A stretch of DNA of 42,605 nucleotides. Source: Desulfobacteraceae bacterium (GTDB lineage: Bacteria; Desulfobacterota; Desulfobacteria; Desulfobacterales; Desulfobacteraceae). A program made the translations under genes and the position numbers. Shown here piece by piece: positions 8,309-17,400 of the stretch; the first letter of the stretch is position 1, and every line of letters begins with the position of its first letter. The DNA is taken from NCBI GenBank assembly GCA_004796375.1, contig QZLA01000230.1, positions 1 to 42,605 on the forward strand, read 5' to 3'. The notes under the pieces are model-generated. The model was given only the letters and a program-made list of their open reading frames with translations, ran no database searches and had not been told where the DNA came from.

Positions 8309-10324
8309 TCAATCGATTTTTGCAAGCACCATAGCAGTTCTGGCAGGCAGATACAAACTGATCATGTTTCCTGAACCGTATTTTTGAGGATCGTACAAGG
8401 TAAAATGATCCTGTTGTCCCGCCAGCCGGTTTTGACCGCCGAACCGGGGTTCATCCGTATCCAGGATCAAGCGGTAACGTCCTGCAGGTGCGTCAAACTG
8501 ATAGTCGGTAAACGATACAAACGGATTTAAATTAAACGCAAAGATCAAGGACCGCCGGTCAAATGCGATCACCTGATCGGACTGGTGCAGGTGAAGCAGA
8601 TTCGGTATGCTGCCGTCCAAAAGAGCGAATTCCGTGATCAATGTGATCATGGCCCGGTCAAACGCGTAAAGGTCCATAAAGTGCAGGTCGGGATTGTATT
8701 TCAGAGACCACTGACGGCGGGCATAATCAAAGGACCAGTTGTTGGTATTTGATGGGAAATCGATCCACTCGGGGTGACCGAATTCATTTCCCATGAAATT
8801 GAGATATCCTGATCCGGCCGTAGCCGCAGTAATCAACCGGATTATCTTGTGCAACGCCAGTCCCCTGTCCGTTTTGAGATTGGCATGCTGCCTGGACATG
8901 GCCGTATACATATCCGACCCCATCAGCCGCATCATGATGGTCTGGTCCCCCACCAGAGCCTGGTCGTGACATTCGGCGTAGGAGATGCTCTGCTCTTCCG
9001 TGCGTCTCGTGGTTAACTCGTGCCAGAGAAAGCCCAGGGGCCAGTTTTCGTCCCGAACCTCTTTGAGCAGTTTGATCCAAAGATCCGGGACCCCCATGGA
9101 GAATCGGTAGTCAAATCCGATTCCCCCCTCCGGGTCTGAAGAGGCCAGTCCGGGATAACCGCTCATATCCTCAGCAATAGTCAAGGCACTCGGCACCATA
9201 TCATGAACCAGCCGGTTTGCCAGGTACAGATAAGACAGTGCTTCCATCCTGACATCATCACGATAATAATCCTCATATCCGGCGAATGCCCGATTGAGTC
9301 CATGGTCCCTGTAGATCATCGAAGTGATGCCGTCAAACCGGAACCCGTCCACCCGGAACTCCTCGAGCCAATACCGCAAATTGGACAGTAAAAACCGTAT
9401 CACCATGGGTTTGGAATAATCAAAACACCTGGAATCCCACAAAGGGTGAAATCCTTCCCGGGATGGATAGAAAAATTGATCCAGTGACCCGTCAAAACGG
9501 GAAAGGCCTTCCACCTCGTTGCTGACGGCATGGGAATGAACAATATCGATCAGCACGCGAATCCCGAGATCGTGGGCCTGGTCAACCAGGGCTTTGAACT
9601 CATCCGGGGTACCGAACCGTGAGGACGGGGCAAAAAAGCTGGAGACATGATAGCCAAAAGAGCCGTAATAGGGGTGTTCTGCCACAGCCATCAGCTGGAG
9701 GGCATTATAACCGGCACCCTTGATCTTCGGCAGGATGTGATCCCTGAACTCCTGGTAGGTTCCCACCCTGCCCTCTTCAAGGGCCATGCCGGTATGGGCT
9801 TCATAGATCAGAAGGGGCTCCTCGATCACACCGGCCCGGTCATGAACAAACCGGTAGGGTGACGGGGGATGCCAGACCTGAGTATTGAATATCAGGGTCT
9901 CGTTGTCCTGAACCACCCGCCGGGCCGCGGTTGGAATCCGGTCCCCTTCTCCGCCCGGCCAGACAATCTTGAGCCGGTAAAGCTTTTCATGCCAGAACGC
10001 CTCAAGGGGGAACCGGCCCTCAAAAACACCCTCCGCAGATATCCGCTCAAGCTCAAACCTGTTCCCGGCAGTCCAGCCGGTATCCTCTCCGATGATGAAT
10101 ACCTTTTCGGCATGAGGGGCCCACTCCCTGAACACCCAGTGATCCGTTTTGAGATGCAGGCCGAAATAGTCATGATAATCACTGAACGCATATAAGGATC
10201 CGGCGGTTTCCAGGATCTTCTGCTCATCCTGTTTGATCCGGCGTCCCCGTTGCCCAATAATCTTTCTGAACGGGTCAAGCCATGGATCACCCAGAGGGGA
10301 GGCATCTATGTTGGAATCAGACAA
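8309..10324 (-). CDS. glgB: 1,4-alpha-glucan branching enzyme, eukaryotic-type GH13_8
   Basis: This enzyme makes alpha-1,6 branches in glycogen. An N-terminal CBM48-like domain (about 50-150 residues in) has YFGLHLKTDHWVFREWAPHAEKVFI. The GH13 barrel has DIVHSHA (region I), DGFRFDGITSMIY (nucleophile Asp331 in this numbering), IAEDMSG (acid/base Glu385) and ECHDQALVGDQT (region IV). A C-terminal beta domain ends RTAMVLAKID. The sequence resembles eukaryotic/GH13_8 branching enzymes rather than the E. coli type. The start is uncertain: I chose a TTG at 10324 with AAAGG seven bases upstream, overlapping the glgA stop by eight bases. An ATG at 10351 is in frame but lacks a good ribosome binding site. 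It sits between glgA and nadE. Confidence 0.9.
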   Translation of the reverse strand: MSDSNIDASPLGDPWLDPFRKIIGQRGRRIKQDEQKILETAGSLYAFSDYHDYFGLHLKTDHWVFREWAPHAEKVFIIGEDTGWTAGNRFELERISAEGVFEGRFPLEAFWHEKLYRLKIVWPGGEGDRIPTAARRVVQDNETLIFNTQVWHPPSPYRFVHDRAGVIEEPLLIYEAHTGMALEEGRVGTYQEFRDHILPKIKGAGYNALQLMAVAEHPYYGSFGYHVSSFFAPSSRFGTPDEFKALVDQAHDLGIRVLIDIVHSHAVSNEVEGLSRFDGSLDQFFYPSREGFHPLWDSRCFDYSKPMVIRFLLSNLRYWLEEFRVDGFRFDGITSMIYRDHGLNRAFAGYEDYYRDDVRMEALSYLYLANRLVHDMVPSALTIAEDMSGYPGLASSDPEGGIGFDYRFSMGVPDLWIKLLKEVRDENWPLGFLWHELTTRRTEEQSISYAECHDQALVGDQTIMMRLMGSDMYTAMSRQHANLKTDRGLALHKIIRLITAATAGSGYLNFMGNEFGHPEWIDFPSNTNNWSFDYARRQWSLKYNPDLHFMDLYAFDRAMITLITEFALLDGSIPNLLHLHQSDQVIAFDRRSLIFAFNLNPFVSFTDYQFDAPAGRYRLILDTDEPRFGGQNRLAGQQDHFTLYDPQKYGSGNMISLYLPARTAMVLAKID

Positions 10325-11816
10325 TGAAAGGCCTTTGGAGCATCTTTTCATACAGCTCGATATAGTTTTGGGCACATTCCGTATGGTTGAACTGCAGCAC
10401 GCTTTCAATCATGATCCGGTTGATCTCTTTCTCCTTGAAGTCCGGATCCATCCGGTAGAACGCCATGGCCTGGTCAGTGGCCCACAGCAACCCCTCGGCA
10501 TCGTGGATGTTGAACAGGAAACCGTTACCGGTATGGGTTACAAGGTCCAGCTGACGAATCGTATCATGCAGGCCTCCGGTGTCGTGGACAATGGGCAGGG
10601 TGCCGTAAATACCCCCGATCATCTGCGGCAGACCGCAGGGTTCAAAAGAGGAGGGCATGAATAAAAAGTCAGATGCGGCATAGGACTGGTGGGACAAACT
10701 TTCATTAAAATTGCATATGCTGACCCGTTGGTGAAACCCATGCCACTGAACAATGTCGTGAAAATGCCTCTGGTACTCTCCGCTGGCAACGAACACCACC
10801 TGGAGTTTGTCCGCCCAGTATTTCGACACCATGCGGTACAGGCTCTCGGCCATGATCTGGCACCCTTTCTGGACCGGATCCATGCGTGACGGCCAGAAAA
10901 ACAACGGCGCATCAGGATCGACTTCCAGTTCAAGGGTTTTCTGGAGATATTCCTTATTCTCTCTTTTTTTAAACCGATGGTTTTTAGGGCCGTAATTCAC
11001 TCGGATCATGTCATCCACCGTGGGATTGAATTCCGGTTCCGGCGCATTGAGGATACCGGTGGCGCACCCGGCATCCACCTTATTTTTCAGCTCGTTTTTA
11101 ATACAGTACTTGACAAAATGGTGCTGGTTTTCAACCACCTCTTTGAGAAAAGTGGGGCTCACGGTATTGACATAGTGGGCCGCAAATATCCCTGAAGTCA
11201 GAAAGTCCACCGTGTTGGATTCCCGGCTTTCCTCGTAATTGTGGGGCGGACGGGTAAAGAACAGATATTGCCAGAACGCTGCCGCATCAATTCCCCGGTC
11301 TTCGATTTCCGCCATGGTCGAGGTGGTGGTGTGGATGTTGTGGATGGTAAACAGGCAGGGGATGCCCAGCTGTTTGGCCATGGATGGAATCAGTCCGGTC
11401 ATCCAGTCGTTGCAGTGAATGATATCAGGGCTGACCCGCGGGATGATATGGTTCATCACCTCTCGCTGGAAGGCCAGGGATACCTTCAGGTCCTTTTCCG
11501 AATAACCCGAGTATACACGATCCAGATAATAAAACGCCCGGTCCTCGGCCAGGTGGATCCGTTCATCATCCAGACGTTCCCGGATGCGGTCCAGCTCTTT
11601 TATGAACAGGTCCGGTACATACCCCTTGAAAATGGACCGGTAATCGGGAAGTGCCACATGAACGTCACACCTTAAATCGAACAATTCCGATATCAAGGCG
11701 GCAGATACGTCGGCCAATCCCCCGGCTTTGGCTGAAAAATCAGACAGGCTGCCCATCTCCTCGGGCAGGTAAGTCACCTCCGGGGTGACAATCAGTATGC
11801 GCGGTTTTTTTGTCAT
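10317..11816 (-). CDS. glgA: Glycogen (starch) synthase, GT5 family
   Basis: A 499-residue glucosyltransferase elongating alpha-1,4-glucan from ADP- (or UDP-) glucose. The N-terminal lobe has PEVTYLPE...KAGGLADVSAAL, the family's KxGGL loop binding the nucleotide sugar, and later HCNDWMTGLIP. The C-terminal lobe has PSRMDPVQKGC and the E-x7-E-like SSFEPCGLPQMIGGIYGTLPIV. An ATG start lies seven bases after the glgP stop, suggesting translational coupling. Its end overlaps the glgB start. No ADP-glucose pyrophosphorylase (glgC) is in the window, so the sugar donor gene must be elsewhere. Function is firm; nucleotide preference is not readable. Confidence 0.93.
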   Translation of the reverse strand: MTKKPRILIVTPEVTYLPEEMGSLSDFSAKAGGLADVSAALISELFDLRCDVHVALPDYRSIFKGYVPDLFIKELDRIRERLDDERIHLAEDRAFYYLDRVYSGYSEKDLKVSLAFQREVMNHIIPRVSPDIIHCNDWMTGLIPSMAKQLGIPCLFTIHNIHTTTSTMAEIEDRGIDAAAFWQYLFFTRPPHNYEESRESNTVDFLTSGIFAAHYVNTVSPTFLKEVVENQHHFVKYCIKNELKNKVDAGCATGILNAPEPEFNPTVDDMIRVNYGPKNHRFKKRENKEYLQKTLELEVDPDAPLFFWPSRMDPVQKGCQIMAESLYRMVSKYWADKLQVVFVASGEYQRHFHDIVQWHGFHQRVSICNFNESLSHQSYAASDFLFMPSSFEPCGLPQMIGGIYGTLPIVHDTGGLHDTIRQLDLVTHTGNGFLFNIHDAEGLLWATDQAMAFYRMDPDFKEKEINRIMIESVLQFNHTECAQNYIELYEKMLQRPFIV

Positions 11817-11823
11817 AACAGCC

Positions 11824-14391
11824 TCAATTGGACCAGGTGATCAACCCTGGACAGTTCTTTAAAACCTCATCCCCTTTTGGAATGGCCCGGGCAATATAAC
11901 CGAACCGGCCGGAATCGGCACAGGTGATGGTACAGGCATAGATATATGTCCCCTCCCCCATGTCCTTCTGGAGCCACATGGACTCGGCCCGGCTGCCTTC
12001 AATGCGGTCCGACGACTTGATCCGGCCGTGATAGATCTGAACCTCAACCTCTTCAGGAGTCAATTCTCCCAGGTAGATCTTCAGGGTGATCCTGAATGTG
12101 TCACCCACCAGAAAATCTCCGTCAGTGGCAAGTTCCGGGGGATATAGATGAATATTCTTCCAAAGGGCCTGCAGGCGCTTTTCAGTTAGTGCCATCTCAT
12201 TTGCCTTGATAGAGGTATCCTTGCAGAGCGACCTGAAGTTCCTGACGGACGGAATGTAAAATCTAGAGGTGTATTCTCTGACCATGCGGTCGCTTGAGAA
12301 ATCCCGGATCGCCATTTTCATGGTCTCTTTCATCATGGAGAGCCATTTCTCCGGCGGGTTGCCCCGTTTTCTGTCGTAGAAACAGGGAATCACATCATCT
12401 TCCAGGATATTGTAAAGGGCCTGGCTCTCCACCCGGTCCTGGTAATCATGATCTTCGTGAACATCACCGTTCCCGATGGCCCACCCGCGGTTTTGGCCAT
12501 ATCCCTCGCACCACCAGCCATCCAGGATAGACAGGTTCAATCCCCCGTTAACAGCGGCTTTCATCCCTGAAGTCCCACAGGCCTCGTTGGGTCTTCTCGG
12601 AGTATTGAGCCAGATATCACACCCTTGAACCAGATATCTCGCAATATTGATGTCATAATCCTCAATAAACACCACACGGTGCCGGACCTCCGGAATCTGG
12701 GCAAACTCCAGAATACTGCGGATGATATCCTTGCCTTCATGATCATTGGGGTGAGCCTTCCCTGCAAAGACAAGCTGGATGGGCCGGTCCGGGGAGGTGA
12801 TCAATTTGATCAGCCGCTGGGGATCCTTGAACAGGAGCCCCGCCCGTTTATAGGTGGCAAACCGCCGGGCAAAACAGATGGTCAGCACATTATGATCCAG
12901 GACGGTGATCACTTCATCCAGGATATGCCGCGGTGCGTTGCGGCGTTCATATTGTTTGAGCAGGGATTCCCGGCACTTCTTAATCAGCCGGGATCGATCC
13001 AGTTCATGAACATGCCACAAGTCGGTATCTTCGATATTGTCTATACGGGAAATCAGGTTGAAGTTGCTCAGGCGGTTGCCCCAGTCTGATGCCACATGAC
13101 GCTCGAACAGGGCAGCCTTCTGCCTCGAGATATATGACAGGATATGAACACCATTGGTGACATGTGAGATGGGAATCTCTTCAACATAGCGGCCCGGCCA
13201 GATATCTGCCCACATGGATCTGGCCACCTGGCCGTGAAGCCGGCTCACCCCATTGATATACCCTGAAAACTTCACCCCAAGACTGAACATGGAAAATTTG
13301 CTTGTTTTTTCGGTGCCATGCTGGAGACCGGAATGGGGTTTTCCCCACGAGAGGATGTTCTCAACCGATGTGGCGTATTTTTCGGCATAGGGTTTAAGGT
13401 AGGGGATCACCAGCTCCTGTGCAAATTCATCGTGTCCTGCCGGAACCGGCGTGTGGGTAGTAAAAATCCCGCTTCTTTTAGATATCTGCAGTGCGCCTTC
13501 AAAATCCACGTCATACCGGTCCATAATCATGCATAGACGCTCCAGGCCGGCGAATGAACAGTGTCCCTCATTCAGGTGACACACACTTGGAAAGATATCC
13601 ATGGCATTCAACGCCATCATGCCGCCGACACCTAAGAGAATTTCCTGGGCAATCCTGATCTGGGAATCAGACGCATAGAGCCGGGAGGTAATATTCCTGA
13701 TATTGTCCGGATTTTCCTGCAGATTGGTATCCAAAAGGAACAGGCGGATACGGCCCACCCTCACCTGCCAGACACAAGCCCTGATCAGGCCGCTGGGGCC
13801 CGGTATCTCGATCATGATATCATAGCCGGATCCGTCCTTTGCTTTCTGTACGGGTAGATCGAACACATCAATCCGGGGATAGGTTTCCTGCTGCCAGCCA
13901 TCATGGTCGAGGTATTGCCTGAAATATCCGCCGCTGAAGAGGAGCCCGATCCCGGTCAGCGGTATCCCGAGACATGATGATGCCTTCAGGTGATCACCGG
14001 CCAGTACACCGAGCCCGCCGGCAAACAGCGGCAACGATTCATGGAGACCGAATTCCATTGAAAAATAGGCAATGGTTTCCTTTGGACCGAGTTCCACATC
14101 CTGAATCTGCGGCAGAAAGGAAAACATTCTCTCAAATTTGGACTTTACCCGGTTCAGGTGTCCGATAAAGCTTTCATCCTTTGACAATTCGTCAAAGCGG
14201 CGCTGGGAGATCCTGGACAAAAACGCCACCGGATTTTTTCCGACATCTTCCCACAATCCCGGGTTGATCCTTCTGAACAATTCGATGGCTTCATGGTTCC
14301 AGGACCACCACAGGTTTCTGGCCAGGTAGTCTAAAAATTCCAGGGCATCCGGTATGGCCGGGTACACTTTATAAATCTTAATGGTTCTCAT
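11824..14391 (-). CDS. glgP: Alpha-glucan (glycogen) phosphorylase, GT35
   Basis: An 855-residue PLP enzyme releasing glucose 1-phosphate from alpha-1,4-glucan ends. It belongs to the shorter bacterial/archaeal type with an N-terminal DUF3417-like segment (ALEFLDYLARNLWWSWNHEA). Then come IAYFSMEFGLHESLP, FAGGLGVLAGDHLKAS, HLNEGHC, TTHTPVPAGHD and the PLP site NTPRRPNEACGTSGMKAAVNGG with Lys611. The ATG at 14391 is chosen because the family begins here (MRTIKIYKVYPAIPD) and GGAAAGAG precedes it. Earlier in-frame ATGs would overlap the upstream gene and have no ribosome binding site. It lies 25 bases after the debranching enzyme and seven before glgA, so breakdown and synthesis enzymes are co-transcribed. 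Confidence 0.94.
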   Translation of the reverse strand: MRTIKIYKVYPAIPDALEFLDYLARNLWWSWNHEAIELFRRINPGLWEDVGKNPVAFLSRISQRRFDELSKDESFIGHLNRVKSKFERMFSFLPQIQDVELGPKETIAYFSMEFGLHESLPLFAGGLGVLAGDHLKASSCLGIPLTGIGLLFSGGYFRQYLDHDGWQQETYPRIDVFDLPVQKAKDGSGYDIMIEIPGPSGLIRACVWQVRVGRIRLFLLDTNLQENPDNIRNITSRLYASDSQIRIAQEILLGVGGMMALNAMDIFPSVCHLNEGHCSFAGLERLCMIMDRYDVDFEGALQISKRSGIFTTHTPVPAGHDEFAQELVIPYLKPYAEKYATSVENILSWGKPHSGLQHGTEKTSKFSMFSLGVKFSGYINGVSRLHGQVARSMWADIWPGRYVEEIPISHVTNGVHILSYISRQKAALFERHVASDWGNRLSNFNLISRIDNIEDTDLWHVHELDRSRLIKKCRESLLKQYERRNAPRHILDEVITVLDHNVLTICFARRFATYKRAGLLFKDPQRLIKLITSPDRPIQLVFAGKAHPNDHEGKDIIRSILEFAQIPEVRHRVVFIEDYDINIARYLVQGCDIWLNTPRRPNEACGTSGMKAAVNGGLNLSILDGWWCEGYGQNRGWAIGNGDVHEDHDYQDRVESQALYNILEDDVIPCFYDRKRGNPPEKWLSMMKETMKMAIRDFSSDRMVREYTSRFYIPSVRNFRSLCKDTSIKANEMALTEKRLQALWKNIHLYPPELATDGDFLVGDTFRITLKIYLGELTPEEVEVQIYHGRIKSSDRIEGSRAESMWLQKDMGEGTYIYACTITCADSGRFGYIARAIPKGDEVLKNCPGLITWSN

Positions 14392-14416
14392 TGACTCTTT
14401 CCAACGGGATGAACAG

Positions 14417-17400
14417 TCATCCATTATTTGAGGTTTTGATATCATGTCCATACGAAGAGGCCGTCTGCAACCGTGTCAGCAGTCTGAACACCCGTATGAA
14501 CTCACTGGATCCCCAGGCCTGGGCATCACATCCCCGGGGGCGGTGCGGGGTGTCACCATCCATAATTTCCGGGAGGTATCCGGCCGCCCCCTGCCGCATT
14601 AAACCCACCGCGGTGGAAAGCCATGCCCTCACCGTGGTATGGCTTTCAGGCCCGAACACCCGTGCCCATGCTTCACAAAATACCGGAAAAGGCCATGTCC
14701 AGGCTGTTCCGTTATGGTATGCTTTTTTCCGGGACCGGTCCTCATCTCCTTCATATCTTCCCTGATACGGCCTGACCGGGTCATTGATCAGTTCCCCATC
14801 GTGCGCCACTGCCAGCGGGAGACTGACTTCACGGTTTGACAGGCTTCTAATCCCGCCAGGGACCAGAAGTTCCATGCAGGTTTCCACACAGGGAATGGTA
14901 ATTTCCGGATCTTTGATCACCCCGAGGGTAAATAAAAAAAGCTGATTGGGCCGTAACGCGTCATCCTGTAAGGCTTTGGCCGCACCGGTGGGCGATGGAC
15001 TGTGGCGGCAGTCGGAAAAATACCCTTTGGACGCCATATAGTAATAGTCCAATATGGATTTTCTGACCTTTTTGAGAAGTGTGTTCCATCCATCCTTGGC
15101 TTCGGGCTGATCAATACGGCTGAAAAACTCAACAGCGTAAAACCACAATGCCTGTATCTCAACAGGGTAACCCTCACGGGGCGTGGCAGCCGGGTAATTG
15201 GTGTCCATCCAGGTGTAGTGAGACGGACTGTAAAGAAGACCGGTGTCAGAGTCGGCAATCACACCTGTTGGTGTGCCGTTGACCAAGGCCTTGCCAATGG
15301 ATAGAACAACCTCCCTGACGCTGCGTCCCCCTAAATCCAACTCAAGAAACGTTTCATCTGCCTCTCTTTCAACCAGATCCCTGACACAGGCGATGAACCA
15401 CAGGGGTGCATCCGAGGTCTCCCGGTTGGCGGCATCCTCACCGCAGATCATGTTGGGCAGGGTGCCGTTTTCCTCAAAACGGCCGAACAGGCGTAACACG
15501 GCCCTGGCATCCTGGAATCTTTCCAACTCGATCAAGGACCTGCAGAAAATAAGGCTGTCCCGCCCCCAGTCCAGGAACCATGGATAACCGGCGATCACGC
15601 TTAAATCCCCTGCCCGTTTCACCAGAAACGCATCCAGGCTTCTGCCCAGGGCCCTATCCAGTGACCATTCCCTAAACATCACCTGATCCGGATCCATATC
15701 AAAATTTGTCGGTTCCGGGTCGTTGACCCAGGCATCCAGCACAACCTGCCCGGTTCCTTTAACAGGGGTCTTGAAATATCCGGGGCTGAACAGATCAGAC
15801 GCTGCATCGAGCCCTCTTTGTGCCTCCAATTCCCGATGAACCATATACGCCCACTCAGGCTCGGCGATATAGCCTCCTTCTGACGCCCGAACAGTGAGTT
15901 TACGCCCGGGTCCGGGTTTGAAGCAAAACCCACGGGATTCCGGTTCAACGGTTCCGGGCCATGCGCTTTCAGATCCCTGCCAGGCTTTCACAGTATCATG
16001 AAAACTGCGGTCCTCGATATCCGGCCTGATAATAATAGTCACCGGTTTAGCGGCTTCCAGGCCCAGGGGGTCATCCAGATCATGTTCCGGTCTTGAAATA
16101 ATCATCCGGACATGATTGTGGTCCGGGTTGAATATCAGGAACAGATACAGTGTATAATGCTTTCCTTCGGAAGTGGGGATATTGAATACCCATTTACCGC
16201 ACCCGTCATATGAAAAATAGAAGGTGTCCAGGCAATCCAGTGACAATTCCACGGAATGATCCTGAAACACCGACCAGATCCGATAACGGGAAAGAAATAT
16301 CCATCGATTTTCAGGAAGCTCCGGGTTTAAATTGGCACTGAGCAGTGCATCATAGCGGCTTTCAAGTTTTCCCCACCAGGCAGGGGCCCGCATATACCCC
16401 CCCCTGGCTGATGTGGCTAAAAGCTTTAATGACGGATAGGTGAGGATCTCATTGCGGCCAAATGCGCCATTCATCCTGATTCTTTCAGCATGGGCCAGGA
16501 TCAGTACCGGTACACGGCAGGCTTTTGTACGGTCTTTTTCATCAAAAATCCTCAGATCCAGCAATACCTGCCGATGGTCCACCAGATGATTGTCGGCCGG
16601 ATTAAAAATGGTGAAATACCTGGACTGGTTTTTCAGCAGCAACCCCTCCATGTATCCAAACGAGAGCCGGCCGGAATCAGACGGATCCTTAATCTGAGCC
16701 CTGAAACTGTTATCGCTGACCACCATCAGAAAATAATCCGGCGGCACCATCACCTCCCGATCGAGGTCACGGCTGCAGTCAAACACCACCACCCGGGATT
16801 CTTTTGAGCCCCGGGTCTGTATGTTCAGCTCCCGGATGTATTCCACGGGATCATCGGCAAATTTCAGGATATGCGGGTCCGGATCAAATGCCCCCATATC
16901 CTTGAATCCAAAGAACCAGGTATAAATCGAAAGCATCTGGGCTTTCAGTTTCTGGATATATACCCGCTGGGGCATCCCTTTCTGGAGGGAAAGGTGCTCC
17001 GGCTCCAGCGCCTCCAGATCCTCAGGATCAGGCGTCAGGGATAGAACTTCACCGGGCATCAGGTTGATAAAACAGCGTTGATTCTCCTGCCCGATCCTGA
17101 CCTGGGCACCCGTAATCAGGTCAACCGTCAAGGCATCAAGGCCCGGGGTCTTGTGGGATGACCAGGTTGCCAGTGCCGGGTGTTCGCAGTCCAGGTTCAC
17201 CAGGACCATCACCTGCTTGCCAAAGCGCTTGTTCTCCCTGTGCAGGATAATGGTCTCCTTTGCCCCTGACGGAATGAACCGGAGAGCAGTGCCGCTGAAA
17301 AATGCCGGATGAACTTTTAAAATCAGGTTGAGCCGTTTGATATGGTCCACCTGATTGTCCCTGGCCCCCCAGTTCAGGGAAGGAGATTCATGAACATCAA

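Noticed and set aside
8284-8325. TTG start extending NAD synthetase by 14 residues
   Set aside because: It would overlap the glgB stop, and the added residues do not fit the family's N terminus; the ATG at 8283 is better.
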